DNA of 64,000 nt from Pelotomaculum schinkii (GCF_004369205.1 NZ_QFGA01000001.1:124001-188000); one strand, 5' to 3'; counted from the stretch's first letter, positions 18,063 through 28,381 are shown. Translations and numbers: made by a program. The notes: a model not told the origin generated them from the sequence alone.

Positions 18063-18662
18063 ATGAATTATACTATATTTCCCAACGTTAGGCTAGGTAA
18101 AAATGTATATATCGGTGATTATGTGATCCTGGGCCTTCCGCCCGCAGGGAAAAAAGGGGGTGAAGTTGAGACAATAATCGGCGATAATGCCGTTATCCGT
18201 TCTCATACGGTAATCTATGCCGGCAACCTGATAGGTGATAATTTTCATGCCGGACATCATGTGATGGTACGTGAGGAAAACATAATAGGTAATAACGTAA
18301 GCATAGGTACCGGAACTATAGTTGAACATCACGTGATTTTGGAGAATTATGTTCGCGTTCACTCACAAGCTTTCATTCCTGAATTCAGTATTTTAGAAGA
18401 GGGAGCCTGGATTGGTCCTAATGTAGTTATCACAAACGCTCTATATCCATTTTCACCAGGAGCCAAAGACAACCTGAAAGGAGCCTGTATTAAGAAAAAT
18501 GCGAAAGTGGGAGCGAACAGCACCTTGTTACCCGGGATTGTCCTCGGTGAAAATTGTCTTATCGGAGCAGGCTCAGTGGTTACAAAAGACGTACACGCAG
18601 GAACAGTGGTTGCCGGTAATCCTGCCGGGATTATTAACGAAATAAATAACCTCCCGTACTGA
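18063..18662 (+). CDS. Left-handed beta-helix sugar N-acetyltransferase (WbpD/WlbB-like)
   Basis: 199 residues made mostly of hexapeptide repeats (I-G-x-x-x-x type: [23 protein letters not shown], then [28 protein letters not shown]). The start is three bases after the stop of the dehydrogenase, so translation is coupled. Trimeric acetyltransferases of this kind put an acetyl group from acetyl-CoA on the amino sugar made by the neighbouring dehydrogenase and aminotransferase. Confidence 0.88.
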   Translation: MNYTIFPNVRLGKNVYIGDYVILGLPPAGKKGGEVETIIGDNAVIRSHTVIYAGNLIGDNFHAGHHVMVREENIIGNNVSIGTGTIVEHHVILENYVRVHSQAFIPEFSILEEGAWIGPNVVITNALYPFSPGAKDNLKGACIKKNAKVGANSTLLPGIVLGENCLIGAGSVVTKDVHAGTVVAGNPAGIINEINNLPY

Positions 18663-18684
18663 TAAAAAATGTAAAGGTAATTGT

Positions 18685-19809
18685 ATGCGAAAGATACCGT
18701 TAATAAATCTAACCTCACAATATACAAAAATAAAAACGGAAATTCAGGCCGCAATAAATAATGTTTTGGAATCAGCAAATTTTATTTTAGGGTCTGAAGT
18801 TGCTTCCTTTGAACGAGAATTTGCGGATTTTTGCGATGTGAAATACTGTTGCGGTGTTAGCAGCGGAACTGACGCCCTTTTCTTAGCTTTAAAGGCAATA
18901 GGGGTAGGACAGGGAAACCTGGTAATCACTGTTCCGAATACCTTTATTGCAACCACTGAGGCTATCACTCGAGCGGGTGGAAAACCTGTTTTTGTTGATG
19001 TAAACCCGAAAACATATCTCATCGACCCGGAGCAATTAGAAGCCAAAGTAAAGGAATTAAGAGCAAAAGGTGATCTTTTAAAGGCAGTAATCGCTGTTCA
19101 TCTTTACGGTCAACCGTGTGACATGAACGCCATCAATACGATTGCTGGAAAGTACGAACTAAAAGTGATCGAGGATGCCGCTCAAGCTCATGGAGCTGAA
19201 TACGAGGGGCGGAAGGTAGGGGGTTTTGGAGCGGCGGCCTGTTTTAGCTTTTATCCGGGTAAAAATTTAGGCGCCTGCGGAGATGCCGGAGCGGTGACAA
19301 CAAACGACCCGGAAGCGGCAAGAGTCATAGCGAGGTTGGCAAACCATGGCCGGGACGGGAAATATATACACCTTGTAGAGGGTTACAATTGTCGTCTTGA
19401 TACCCTTCAGGCCGCGGTGTTGCGGGTAAAGCTCAGGTATCTTGAAGAATGGACGGAAAAGCGAATTGAAAACGCGAAATATTATTCGGAAAGGCTGGTG
19501 AAGCAGCCTTCCATCAGCATCCCATCAGTATCTGAAAAGGTTAGACATGTTTTTCATCTTTACGTAATAAGAGTCAAGAACAGAAATGAACTGCGAAATC
19601 ATCTCCGGAAGGCCGGAATATCAACCGGCATACACTATTTTCCACCACTGCACCTCCAACCGGCTTATAGGTATCTTGGCTATAAATCAGGAGATTTACC
19701 TGTCACCGAAGGTTTAAGCCATGAAATTCTCAGCCTGCCCATGGATGCGGAACTTACCAGGACGCAAATGAATTATATTTGCAACGTATTAGAAGCTTAC
19801 ATTCATTGA
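18685..19809 (+). CDS. DegT/DnrJ/EryC1 aminotransferase (WbpE/WlbC-like)
   Basis: PLP-dependent sugar aminotransferase, 374 residues. [13 protein letters not shown] is the family opening; [11 protein letters not shown] (from 163) and [17 protein letters not shown] carry the expected PLP lysine at Lys193. It is 22 bases after the acetyltransferase, in a likely three-gene operon that would install a 3-acetamido group on a nucleotide sugar. The C-terminal region has [14 protein letters not shown]. The exact sugar is inferred from context only. Confidence 0.9.
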   Translation: MRKIPLINLTSQYTKIKTEIQAAINNVLESANFILGSEVASFEREFADFCDVKYCCGVSSGTDALFLALKAIGVGQGNLVITVPNTFIATTEAITRAGGKPVFVDVNPKTYLIDPEQLEAKVKELRAKGDLLKAVIAVHLYGQPCDMNAINTIAGKYELKVIEDAAQAHGAEYEGRKVGGFGAAACFSFYPGKNLGACGDAGAVTTNDPEAARVIARLANHGRDGKYIHLVEGYNCRLDTLQAAVLRVKLRYLEEWTEKRIENAKYYSERLVKQPSISIPSVSEKVRHVFHLYVIRVKNRNELRNHLRKAGISTGIHYFPPLHLQPAYRYLGYKSGDLPVTEGLSHEILSLPMDAELTRTQMNYICNVLEAYIH

Positions 19810-19871
19810 TTGCCACTTTGTAAAGCTGTACTTAATGCAAGATTCCAAATACAGGGGGAAGGCAGGCAGTT

Positions 19872-21113
19872 ATGCCCAAACTTTGGATTTTAAATCATTA
19901 TGCGGTTGGGCCGGGGGAGAGTGGCGGGACCAGGCATTTCGATTTGGCGAGAGAGTTGGTAAAGATGGGTTGGGATGTTTCAATCTTTGCGGCCTCTGTT
20001 AATCATATAATGCGACGGGAAACACATCTTCAGCCTGGAGAGAAAATAAAAAAGGAAGTTCATGATGGAGTAAGCTTTTTTTGGTTGCGAACTCCAGTAT
20101 ATTATGCTAACGGCCCACGCAGAATCTGGAATATGCTGGTTTATACAATAAGCGTTTTACGCAACGCCTGGGGACGGGAACGTCCGGAGATAATCATAGG
20201 CTCTTCCGTGCATCTTTTTGCAGCCTTTGCCGCGTATATTCTTGCAAGACGCCACCGGTGCCGTTTTATTTTTGAAGTGCGTGATCTCTGGCCCCAAGCC
20301 TTTATTGAGATATTTAAGATTTCTGAATATAATCCGGCCATATGGTTATTGCGCCGTCTTGAAGTCTTTCTGTATCGGAAGGCTGAAAAAATAATTGTAT
20401 TATTGCCAAGAGCAAATGAATATATCGAACGTTTTGGCATCCCAAAAGAAAAGATTTTTTATATTCCTAACGGAGTATATCTATCCAGGTACCAAGAAAG
20501 TACCTTTCCTTTCAACCCGCAATTATCCAATACACTGGATTCACTGGCAGGAAAGTTTATTGCAATATATGCCGGTTCACTTGGTCCTGTTAACGGCTTG
20601 GATACGCTTCTCGACGCCGCCGGGCTTCTTCAACTGCGGGGGGATAAGCAGGCGCATTTTCTTTTTGTGGGCAACGGCGCCCAAAAAAAACGGTTGCAGC
20701 AGCGGGTTGTTGATGAAGATCTTGCCAACGTTACTTTTATTGACCCGGTGCCCAAAGATTATGTACCCATGCTTTTAAGAAGGGCCAATATTGGAATTCA
20801 TGGTTTTCAGGATTTACCGGTATTCAAGTGGGGAGTTAGTCCAAACAAAGTATTTGATTACATGGCTGCCGGTTTGCCAGTGCTTCTTTTGTGTAGTTAT
20901 ACGCGTGATAATCCTGTTGATATAAGCGGTGGAGGGATGGTTTTACCACCCGGTGAAGCTGAAACGCTGGCCCAAGTCATAATCGAGCTTGCCGCCAGCC
21001 CGGAGCGTTGTGCCGTAATGGGCAAAAAGGCTCTTAAATATGTTGAACAGGTACATTCCATGGAAGCGCTTGGCCGGCGACTAGCTTTAATCCTGTCAAG
21101 AAATGCCGGTTGA
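19872..21113 (+). CDS. GT4 family glycosyltransferase (WbuB-like)
   Basis: 413 residues. The start, LWILNHYAVGPGESGGTRHFDLARELVKMGWDV, and the donor region SPNKVFDYMAAGLPVLL are typical of WbuB-type GT4 enzymes that add amino sugars such as FucNAc in O-antigen and capsule pathways. The EVRDLWPQ block is also characteristic. It follows the amino-sugar triad after 62 bases and may use its product. The donor is not proven. Confidence 0.88.
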   Translation: MPKLWILNHYAVGPGESGGTRHFDLARELVKMGWDVSIFAASVNHIMRRETHLQPGEKIKKEVHDGVSFFWLRTPVYYANGPRRIWNMLVYTISVLRNAWGRERPEIIIGSSVHLFAAFAAYILARRHRCRFIFEVRDLWPQAFIEIFKISEYNPAIWLLRRLEVFLYRKAEKIIVLLPRANEYIERFGIPKEKIFYIPNGVYLSRYQESTFPFNPQLSNTLDSLAGKFIAIYAGSLGPVNGLDTLLDAAGLLQLRGDKQAHFLFVGNGAQKKRLQQRVVDEDLANVTFIDPVPKDYVPMLLRRANIGIHGFQDLPVFKWGVSPNKVFDYMAAGLPVLLLCSYTRDNPVDISGGGMVLPPGEAETLAQVIIELAASPERCAVMGKKALKYVEQVHSMEALGRRLALILSRNAG

Positions 21114-21282
21114 AAAGCAAAAAGACGGTGATCAGCAGCAATATTATTTAAAAAATGGCAGTTAAAAGTATGTTGGCAACTCTGAACATATTAAACAAAG
21201 TATTAATATCATGAATTATGGAAGGCGAGGTTTGAGTAAAGGCTTAATGTCCAAAAACTTTTTTTATTGGGAGAAAATTATT

Positions 21283-22392
21283 TTGGCTAAGATTCTGTTG
21301 ATCGCAAGTTATGCAAAATCACTGATACGTTTTAGGGGCAAGTTAATAGAAGAGTTAGTTGGACGTGGTCATCAGGTGATTGCCCTGGCGCCCGAAACGG
21401 ATTATGAGAAAGATCTAAATGAACTGGGCGCTCAATATTTGAAACTTCCGCTGCGAAGAACTGAGCTAAACCCGTTCAAAGATATCATTTCTCTCCTATA
21501 TTTGGTTAGGGTCTACAGGAAGCTCAAGCCCGATATTATATTTACATATACGATAAAACCCGTAATCTATGGCTCACTGGCAGCCCGTATGGCTAATGTT
21601 GACCGGGTTTATTCAATGATTACCGGCCTTGGTTATGTATTCACGGGAAATACAGTGAAACAACGAATATTGTTGAGTTTAATAAAACTTCTATATAAAG
21701 CCGCTTTGAAAAAAAATGAAACAGTTTTTTTTCAAAACCAGGATGATTTGAATCTGTTTAAATCTCTTGATTTACTGCATAACAAAGAGCAGGCGGTTGT
21801 AATAAATGGTTCTGGTGTCGATTTGGAATATTATGATTACGTGAAGTATGAAAAAAACAAGAGTTCTTTTTTAATAATTGCAAGACTGCTCAAGGATAAG
21901 GGCATAGCTGAATTTGTTGAAGCGGCCCGTATACTCAAGCCGGTTTACCCTGATGTGACTTTTAATATACTTGGGCCTTTTGATTGCAGCCACGCCGCAA
22001 TTCCTCGGCAGGATTTAGAGCTCTGGACAGCTGACGGGACGGTAAATTACCTGGGTGAAACCGATGATGTACGTCCTTTCATTGCCGACAGCAGTGTCTA
22101 TGTATTGCCGTCTTACCGTGAAGGGACGCCTCGTTCTGTTCTTGAAGCCATGTCCATGGGGAGACCTATTATAACCACCGATGCGCCCGGCTGTCGCGAA
22201 ACAGTCCGGCATGGAGAAAACGGTTTTCTTGTGCCGGTTAAAGATAGTAATGCTTTGGCGGAGGCTATGGAATATTTTATCCTGCACCCTGAAAAGGTTG
22301 CGACCATGGGTTGGGCGAGCCGTAAGCTTGCTGAAGAAAAATATGATGTTCATAAGGTTAACCATGCGATACTGGAGACACTGGGTATCTAA
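21283..22392 (+). CDS. GT4 family glycosyltransferase
   Basis: A TTG start at 21283, nine bases after GGGAG, gives the usual N-terminus AKILLIASYAKSLIRFRG; an in-frame ATG at 21211 would add 24 residues not typical of the family. Central blocks are KPDIIFTYTIKPVIYGSLAARM and ITGLGYVFTG. The donor site is REGTPRSVLEAMSMGRPIITTDAPGCRETV with E-x7-E. It resembles capsular GT4 enzymes transferring GalNAc- or FucNAc-type residues. Confidence 0.88.
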   Translation: MAKILLIASYAKSLIRFRGKLIEELVGRGHQVIALAPETDYEKDLNELGAQYLKLPLRRTELNPFKDIISLLYLVRVYRKLKPDIIFTYTIKPVIYGSLAARMANVDRVYSMITGLGYVFTGNTVKQRILLSLIKLLYKAALKKNETVFFQNQDDLNLFKSLDLLHNKEQAVVINGSGVDLEYYDYVKYEKNKSSFLIIARLLKDKGIAEFVEAARILKPVYPDVTFNILGPFDCSHAAIPRQDLELWTADGTVNYLGETDDVRPFIADSSVYVLPSYREGTPRSVLEAMSMGRPIITTDAPGCRETVRHGENGFLVPVKDSNALAEAMEYFILHPEKVATMGWASRKLAEEKYDVHKVNHAILETLGI

Positions 22393-22472
22393 CCAGTTGA
22401 TGCAGACACGTCCATTCAGGTGATCCGTATTTGTAATAAGTATTAATTTTTAAAAAGGAAGGTATCGGTTTT

Positions 22473-23591
22473 ATGATAGTGCCCCTTTCCTGTCCGGACA
22501 TTGGTAATAGAGAGCGTGATTTGATAAATGAAGTACTGAATAGTAATGTGCTGAGCATCGGGCCCAAAATAGCTTTGTTTGAGCGTCTGGTAGCGGAATA
22601 TCTGCAGGTAAAAGAAGCTGTAGCGGTAAACAGCGGAACAAGCGGTCTTCATCTGGCGGTACGGGCGTTGGGAATAGGTGAGGGAGATGAGGTGATCACA
22701 ACTCCCTTTAGCTTCATATCATCCAGCAACTGCCTTATCTTTGAAAAAGCGCGCCCGGTATTCGCAGACATCGACCCGGTCACTTTCAATATTGATCCGG
22801 AACAGATTGAATCCAGAATAACACCAAAAACCAGGGCCATTCTCCCCGTACATGTTTTCGGAAGACCGGCAGACATGGATACCATCTTCAAGATCGCTAC
22901 AAAAAAAGGTATTTTCGTAATTGAAGATGCCTGTGAGGCCATCGGCGCCAGTTACCACGGAAAGAAGGTTGGCACTGAGTGTGACGCGGGAGTTTTCGCC
23001 TTTTATCCCAACAAGCAGATTACAACCGGTGAGGGCGGAATTATTACAACTAATAACAGTGATGTGGCCAGCCTGTGCCGCAGTATGCGCAATCAGGGAA
23101 GAAGCGAGGAAGACGGGGGCTGGCTGAATCACTGCCGTCTGGGCTACAATTACCGGCTGGATGAATTAAGCGCGGCGCTTGGTGTAGCACAGATAGAGCG
23201 TATTGATGAAATTCTGGCTAAAAGAGAGTCGGCGGCCAGGGCCTATAGCGTCAAGCTGAAGAAAATAAAGGGTGTCATGACACCAAACGAGACGCCGGGG
23301 GTAAGAATTAGCTGGTTTGTGTATGTAGTTAGTCTGGCCCACGGAATTGACCGAAACAGCGTTATGAATCATTTGCAAAAGAATGGAATCGGCTGCAGAC
23401 CTTATTTCCAACCATTGCATCTGCAGCCGTTTTACAGAAAATCATTTGGTTATAGTGAAGGAGATTATCCCAACACAGAGCGGATTTCTTCCTCAACGCT
23501 GGCTCTGCCGTTTTTCAACGATATCACGGAACAACAAATGGATTACGTTGTTGATGTGCTGCAACAGGCAATTGAATTGGTATCATGTTGA
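22473..23591 (+). CDS. DegT/DnrJ/EryC1 aminotransferase (second copy)
   Basis: 372 residues with VNSGTSGLHLAVRALGIGEGDEVITTPFSF, EDACEAIGASY (from 151) and the PLP lysine Lys181 in FAFYPNKQITTGEGG. This is the family branch that makes 4-amino or 3-amino nucleotide sugars. It differs clearly from the enzyme at 18685-19809 (related, not a duplicate), so two different amino sugars may enter the polymer. It is the last gene of the polysaccharide locus and is followed by a strong hairpin. Confidence 0.9.
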   Translation: MIVPLSCPDIGNRERDLINEVLNSNVLSIGPKIALFERLVAEYLQVKEAVAVNSGTSGLHLAVRALGIGEGDEVITTPFSFISSSNCLIFEKARPVFADIDPVTFNIDPEQIESRITPKTRAILPVHVFGRPADMDTIFKIATKKGIFVIEDACEAIGASYHGKKVGTECDAGVFAFYPNKQITTGEGGIITTNNSDVASLCRSMRNQGRSEEDGGWLNHCRLGYNYRLDELSAALGVAQIERIDEILAKRESAARAYSVKLKKIKGVMTPNETPGVRISWFVYVVSLAHGIDRNSVMNHLQKNGIGCRPYFQPLHLQPFYRKSFGYSEGDYPNTERISSSTLALPFFNDITEQQMDYVVDVLQQAIELVSC

Positions 23592-23635
23592 CATATATAC
23601 AACAAGTACTAAAGTGATTAACTAATGTTCGAAAA

Positions 23636-23682
23636 AAGGCATCTGATAAAACCCGGATAAGGTTTTTCAGATGCCTTCCTTG
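23636..23682. terminator. Rho-independent terminator, probably bidirectional
   Basis: AAGGCATCTG at 23636-23645 pairs with CAGATGCCTT at 23668-23677, with an inner AAAACC/GGTTTT extension. It separates the polysaccharide locus (+) from the convergent gene at 23726-24331 (-). Confidence 0.85.
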
Positions 23683-23725
23683 TGATGTATTGTCAAACCT
23701 ATTTATTAACAAATTTCATAAAATA

Positions 23726-24331
23726 CTAAGGGGTATTGAAAAGAGGAGATTTTTCCACAACAACTTTTTCTGATATATCCATGTTGACAGATGTATCAGC
23801 AGGTACTTCGTAAATAATATGGTTTTTTTCATTAAGGATAATTTTAGGCGTAGTATCATTTCCCGTAAGAGTTATATCTATGATCTTATGCCTGGTAGTT
23901 GACTTGGTAACAATCATTTCCAAGCCACCAAGTTTAACAAACTCACCAACCTGATATTCCTGTGGAATAATAACATTATTGATTAAAGCTGTAGCCTGAG
24001 CCGCGCTTGACGGTGCTGGTGCAGAATTTGTTGCCGTCGCAGGGTTTGTTGACTGAACTGGCGGATTTGTTTTAGGAGAGGTTGCCGGTGAGGTGGTTGC
24101 TGTTGTTTTATCTTTGGCGCCGCCGGAGTTTGTTTGCGCACTGGTGGTTTTGGATGTTTGACTGGCGTTATTATCCGTTTGTACAATCTCGGATTGCCTG
24201 CGCTGGCTATCCTGATAGTTGTCCGCGGCCTTTATTGGCGAGATACTCTGTCTCCATAGACAGGCGCCTATCAACAAAAATATACCTAAGCAAATCAACG
24301 AAACAATAAAGAAAATCTCCCGCCTGGTCAT
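23726..24331 (-). CDS. Hypothetical membrane-anchored or lipoprotein with Ser/Thr/Pro/Ala-rich linker
   Basis: 201 residues. A hydrophobic N-terminus (7-24) ends in LLIGAC, which could be a lipobox with Cys24 as the lipid site. A low-complexity T/S/A/P/N linker covers about 40-115. The remainder is a small globular domain (VIIPQEYQVGEFVKLGGLEMIVTKS) that may be beta-rich. I do not recognise the family. AAAGGAGGG just upstream of the ATG supports a real gene. It stands alone between two terminators. Confidence 0.65.
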   Translation of the reverse strand: MTRREIFFIVSLICLGIFLLIGACLWRQSISPIKAADNYQDSQRRQSEIVQTDNNASQTSKTTSAQTNSGGAKDKTTATTSPATSPKTNPPVQSTNPATATNSAPAPSSAAQATALINNVIIPQEYQVGEFVKLGGLEMIVTKSTTRHKIIDITLTGNDTTPKIILNEKNHIIYEVPADTSVNMDISEKVVVEKSPLFNTP

Positions 24332-24510
24332 TTGCTATCCCTCCTTTCTTCTATCCCCTGACGGTAGGGCATTGTTTGTTTATAATATTTTATTCAGGGT
24401 GCAAAAAAGTGTGAAAACCAATTCAGCCTTTTCCCAGGTTGAGTTTGGTTTACGTATATCTGAAAGAAGAGCCAGGTTATTGGCAGGGCCCACTTAAACA
24501 GTTCATTCGC

Positions 24511-24539
24511 AACAAAAATTGACTGCCCGAAGTGGGCAG
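24511..24539 (-). terminator. Rho-independent terminator of pstB
   Basis: On the reverse strand CTGCCC...GGGCAG (24539-24523) forms a GC-rich stem followed by CAATTTTTG. It lies about 40 bases after the pstB stop. Confidence 0.85.
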
Positions 24540-24577
24540 CCTTTAGCATCTTGATCTATTTTGGTTTGAACTAAATA

Positions 24578-25336
24578 CTATCCAAAACGGCCGGTGATAT
24601 AGTCTTCGGTACGCTGGTCAACCGGTTTTGTGAATATCATTTCGGTTTCACCGCATTCCACCAGGGAGCCGTTCAAAAAAAAGGCTGTGGTATCGGATAT
24701 CCTGGCAGCCTGCTGCATGTTGTGGGTTACAATAATAATGGTATAGCGTTCTTTCAAGTCACGGATCAGTTCTTCAATTTTCATAGTGGACTTGGGATCC
24801 AGCGCGGAAGAGGGTTCATCCATCAGCAGGACGTCCGGCTGGACTGCCAGCAGGCGGGCGATGCAGACCCTTTGCTGCTGACCGCCGGAAAGTCCAAGCG
24901 CCGATTTGTGAAGACGGTCGCGGACCTCATCCCAAAGAGCCGCGCCGCGCAGGCTGGTTTCTACGATTTCATCCAGCTTGCGCTTGTTTTTTTCACCGTG
25001 AATTCTTGGTCCGTAGGCCACATTATCATAAACTGACATGGGAAAGGGATTCGGCCGCTGGAAAACCATGCCCACTCTTTTTCTCAGGGTGACCATGTCT
25101 ATATCGGGCATGTAAATATCACGGCCGTCCAAGAGGATGGTCCCTTCAACCCGGACGCCTTCTATGAGATCGTTCATCCGGTTTAGTGAACGCAGAAAGG
25201 TCGACTTGCCACAGCCTGAGGGACCGATTAGCGCGGTAATATGGTTTTGTTTTATTTCAATGCCCACATCCTTAAGAGCTTGAAAATCCTTATAAAAAAG
25301 ATTGAGTTTGTTAACTGATATCTTGCTTTCCGGCAT
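24578..25336 (-). CDS. pstB: Phosphate ABC transporter ATP-binding protein PstB
   Basis: 252 residues, the normal PstB length. Walker [10 protein letters not shown] is at 38-46, signature LSGGQQQR at 149-156 and Walker B LLMDEP at 170-175; the stretch [21 protein letters not shown] is diagnostic for PstB. The start at 25336 is chosen because GGGAGGT precedes it; an upstream ATG would add 22 unrelated residues. It energises phosphate uptake together with PstC and PstA, but no pstS, pstC or pstA gene lies next to it: the neighbour is divergent phoU. Confidence 0.95.
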   Translation of the reverse strand: MPESKISVNKLNLFYKDFQALKDVGIEIKQNHITALIGPSGCGKSTFLRSLNRMNDLIEGVRVEGTILLDGRDIYMPDIDMVTLRKRVGMVFQRPNPFPMSVYDNVAYGPRIHGEKNKRKLDEIVETSLRGAALWDEVRDRLHKSALGLSGGQQQRVCIARLLAVQPDVLLMDEPSSALDPKSTMKIEELIRDLKERYTIIIVTHNMQQAARISDTTAFFLNGSLVECGETEMIFTKPVDQRTEDYITGRFG

Positions 25337-25389
25337 CCAACAAGACCTCCCGTTCAAGGAAAAACATAAGATGAATACTAGGTATGAAT

Positions 25390-25530
25390 TGTAGTTTAAC
25401 ATTATTCCGTTAGGATATTGTTATTTGCATGTTAACAATTAATTAAGTTGCAGCCGCTCTTCTTCTGGGCACAGAACTTAATTGATTCTTAAAAGCAGCT
25501 TAAGAATGTTTTAACATGGGTTTGCTTAAA
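25390..25530. promoter_or_regulatory. Possible Pho boxes between pstB and phoU
   Basis: TTAACA occurs at 25396-25401, 25432-25437 and 25511-25516 in an AT-rich divergent intergenic region. PhoP of Bacillus binds repeats close to TTAACA, and a PhoP/PhoB-type regulator is encoded at 26467-27174. The spacing here is not the regular 11-bp repeat of a classical box, so this is suggestive only. Confidence 0.3.
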
Positions 25531-25649
25531 TATAAATAACAGCTGAAATCGTACCCACGTAGCGGGGTATTTTCATGTTCTGATGGCGCCGGCCGTCAGC
25601 GATATCAGAATCAAAATTATATAATCAGCAGTAATACGGAGGCACAGTT

Positions 25650-26306
25650 ATGGAGAAAAGAATATTAGAGGAAGAACTGGAGGACCTGCAAAATAATGTG
25701 TTGCGCATGGGCGCGCTGGTGGAGAAAGCCCTGTACGATGCTACCAGGGCCTTGCTGGAAGGCCATGCTGATCTGGCTGAACGGGTTATTGCCGCCGACG
25801 ATAGTATCGACAGCCTGAACACGGAGGTGCAGGATCAGTGCGTCAGGCTTTTGGCGCTGCGCCAGCCTATGGCAGGCGATTTGAGGACCATTAAGACTGA
25901 TTTACAGATAGCCATGGACCTTGAGAGGATGGGGGACTACTCTGAAAGCATAGCCAAGGCCGCATTACGGCTGCATGGCGAGAAAACCATTCACAAGCTT
26001 CATTATATGCCGCAGATGGTGGAGCTGGTACGGGAGATGGCGCATAATTTCATAACATCCTACGACCTTGCCGATATAGAACTGGCCAGGAGAGCAGCCA
26101 CTCTTGAAGACGCCATTGATAAGCTCTATAAGGAGAGTTTCCAGTCGCTGACCGGCATCATCAGGGAAGATCCAGGCACAGCGGCAACAGCCATACAGCT
26201 GTTGCTGGCAGGAGTATACCTGGAAAGGATTGCCGACCATGCCACCAATATTGGAGAATCGGTTATATATATGGTCACAGGACTGCGGTCAAATTTGAAT
26301 GTTTAG
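25650..26306 (+). CDS. phoU: Phosphate signalling protein PhoU
   Basis: 218 residues, all helical, in two PhoU repeats. EDLQNNVLRMGALVEKALYDA opens the first; LERIADHATNIGESVIYMVTG near the C-terminus holds the E/DxxxD metal-cluster motif, which recurs as LERMGDYSESIAKA in the first half. PhoU links the Pst transporter with the phosphate two-component system and represses the Pho response when phosphate is plentiful. Good ribosome site (GGAGG). Confidence 0.95.
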   Translation: MEKRILEEELEDLQNNVLRMGALVEKALYDATRALLEGHADLAERVIAADDSIDSLNTEVQDQCVRLLALRQPMAGDLRTIKTDLQIAMDLERMGDYSESIAKAALRLHGEKTIHKLHYMPQMVELVREMAHNFITSYDLADIELARRAATLEDAIDKLYKESFQSLTGIIREDPGTAATAIQLLLAGVYLERIADHATNIGESVIYMVTGLRSNLNV

Positions 26307-26319
26307 TATTTATTATCTT

Positions 26320-26342
26320 GAGGCATTAGCCTCTTTTTTTTA
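26320..26342 (+). terminator. Rho-independent terminator of phoU
   Basis: GAGGC-ATTA-GCCTC followed by at least eight T, 13 bases after the phoU stop. Confidence 0.85.
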
Positions 26343-26466
26343 GGTCTTATATTATTCGGGCGTGTAATACGTATTTTGGCTATTATGAAAAAAGGTCGAA
26401 TGGATACGCGCCGGCTTTGGCTGGTAAGGTTGCCGGTCGATATTAAGTGGCCTTAAAGCAACATAT

Positions 26467-27174
26467 TTAGCTTGTCGCACGGAAACGGTAGCCCACTCCC
26501 CGCACCGTCTCAATATATTCAGGGACTGCAGGGTCCCGTTCAAGCTTTTGGCGCAGGTACCTGATGTGAACATCAACTGTTCGTGTCTCTCTGGCATAAT
26601 CGTAGCCCCAGATTCTCTCCAGCAAAATATCCCGCGTGAAAACACGGCCGGGATTAAGCGCCAGCAGGTGCAACAACTCGAATTCCTTGGGGGTCAGGTC
26701 GATTTTATTTCCCTCCATGACAGCTTCATACTTCTCCGGACGGATTATAAGGTGGTTAATAATAATCTCACTTGGCTTAATCTCCTGCTGTGCTATACTC
26801 AATGAGACCTTCCGGCGCAGGCGTGCCTTTACCCTGGCCAGCACTTCCCGGGGTGAGAAAGGTTTGGTAATGTAATCATCCGCGCCGAGTTCCAGACCAA
26901 GGATCTTGTCGACCAGCTCTCCTTTGGCGCTCAACATAATCACGGGGATGGCGCTGGTTTCCGGTTTGGCTCTGAGGGTGCGCAAGACCTCGTAGCCGTC
27001 CATTTGCGGCAGCATGATGTCAAGTATGATGAGGTCAGGCTTGGCTTCTTCCGTAAAATTTACGGCATCCCGGCCATTGGTCAGGCCAACTACCTGGTAG
27101 CCGTCTTTGCCCAGGTTAAACTTCAAAAGCTCGATAATGTTGGTTTCATCGTCGACAACCAGGACTAACGACAT
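26467..27174 (-). CDS. OmpR-family response regulator, PhoP/PhoB type
   Basis: 235 residues. The receiver domain has D8/D9, phosphorylation site D52 in LIILDIMLPQMDGYEVL, S82 and K104 in DYITKPFSPRE; the winged-helix domain (from about 135) has LTPKEFELLHLLALNPGRVFTR and RTVDVHIRYLRQKLE. Together with phoU and pstB on either side this fits the phosphate regulator. No sensor kinase gene is adjacent. ATG 27174 is chosen over two in-frame earlier starts because of spacing from GAGGTGG. Called PhoP-type from context; other OmpR regulators cannot be excluded. Confidence 0.85.
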   Translation of the reverse strand: MSLVLVVDDETNIIELLKFNLGKDGYQVVGLTNGRDAVNFTEEAKPDLIILDIMLPQMDGYEVLRTLRAKPETSAIPVIMLSAKGELVDKILGLELGADDYITKPFSPREVLARVKARLRRKVSLSIAQQEIKPSEIIINHLIIRPEKYEAVMEGNKIDLTPKEFELLHLLALNPGRVFTRDILLERIWGYDYARETRTVDVHIRYLRQKLERDPAVPEYIETVRGVGYRFRATS

Positions 27175-27461
27175 ATCCGTCACCACCTCAACCAATACTT
27201 TATACAAGTTGGGTTAAAAGACTATTACTCTCGATTAACTGTGCATTATAGAAACATTAATTTTGTGTTAAATTTTACTTCAGGCGACCGAAGGTGGATT
27301 CAGGATAAATGGACATAGTATTTTTGTCTGGAAAACAGATTCATGTTGTGGTGAAATAATTAAAAACAGGAGAACTTGTCCAGGGAGTGAGACAGGGAAC
27401 GGTTTTCTCTCACTGAGTTTTCATTCCCTTGGTGCAACTGCCTGAATAAAAAGGCCGCCCA

Positions 27462-28169
27462 CTATTGGCAGCGCTCAAGGATGAATTCTTTAGTAAGTTT
27501 GCTTAAGGCCCTTTTTTCTATCCGCGAGACATATGACCTGGAGATACCCAGGCTCCGGGCTATTTCGCGCTGTGTTTTCCTCGCCCCGTCCTCAAGCCCG
27601 AATCGCAGTTCAAGGACTTTCTTTTCACGCCGCGTCAGATGTTGGACTTTCTCACGGAGACGTTTTTGTTCGAATTTATTCTCCACAGTTTCAGCCACAA
27701 CTTCAGAATGGGTTCCTAAAATGTCAATCAGAGTTATTTCATTGCCTTCCTTGTCTACGCCAATTGGGTCGTAAAGAGAGACCTCTGCTCTCATTTTCTT
27801 GGTGTAGCGCAGGTGCATCAGGATTTCGTTTTCGATGCACCTGGCCGCATAAGTAGCCAGGCGGGTTCCTTTGCCCGGGTTGAAGGTGTTGATTGCCTTA
27901 ATCAGGCCTATGGTGCCGATGGATATCAGATCGTCCGAATCTTCTCCCGTGCTGTCGAACTTCTTGACAATGTGAGCGACCAGGCGCAGGTTCCGTTCGG
28001 TCAAGACGTTGCGCGCGCCTTCATCCCCCTGATTTAGAAGCTTGAGGTATTTTGCCTCTTCTTGCTCCGAGAGCGGCTGAGGGAAGGTATTGTTGGCTAT
28101 GTAAGAGACGAGCAACATGAGACCGTTTACCAGCGATACCACCGTCAGAGTCCAGAGACCTGGCAGCAT
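27462..28169 (-). CDS. sigK: RNA polymerase sporulation sigma factor SigK (precursor)
   Basis: 235 residues. [25 protein letters not shown] and [17 protein letters not shown] (region 2) and a helix-turn-helix [24 protein letters not shown] (region 4) match SigK, the late mother-cell sigma factor. The first about 22 residues are a hydrophobic pro-sequence ending [16 protein letters not shown], aligning with the SpoIVFB cleavage region of Bacillus pro-SigK. The gene is in one piece, so there is no skin-type insertion. A G7 tract stands at the ribosome site, eight bases before ATG 28169. Confidence 0.95.
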   Translation of the reverse strand: MLPGLWTLTVVSLVNGLMLLVSYIANNTFPQPLSEQEEAKYLKLLNQGDEGARNVLTERNLRLVAHIVKKFDSTGEDSDDLISIGTIGLIKAINTFNPGKGTRLATYAARCIENEILMHLRYTKKMRAEVSLYDPIGVDKEGNEITLIDILGTHSEVVAETVENKFEQKRLREKVQHLTRREKKVLELRFGLEDGARKTQREIARSLGISRSYVSRIEKRALSKLTKEFILERCQ

Positions 28170-28381
28170 CAAAGCATCCCCCCCATAAAATTTGCGTGCT
28201 ATTAATTTTATGAAATGGGAGGCGCTTTTGGTGCACGTCCTGTCAAAAAATGTTTCATAAAAGGATTTTTCAGGTTACCGGAGAAAAATAATTAAGGAAA
28301 GAAAATTTAACCTTAACACAAGTTGAATAGCATAAGCCACCACGGAACCTGGTGAGTAATAATAGAAAGCAGGGGAAATGA

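Noticed and set aside
27462-28169. sigK split by a skin-type element
   Set aside because: The gene reads through without interruption from pro-sequence to region 4.
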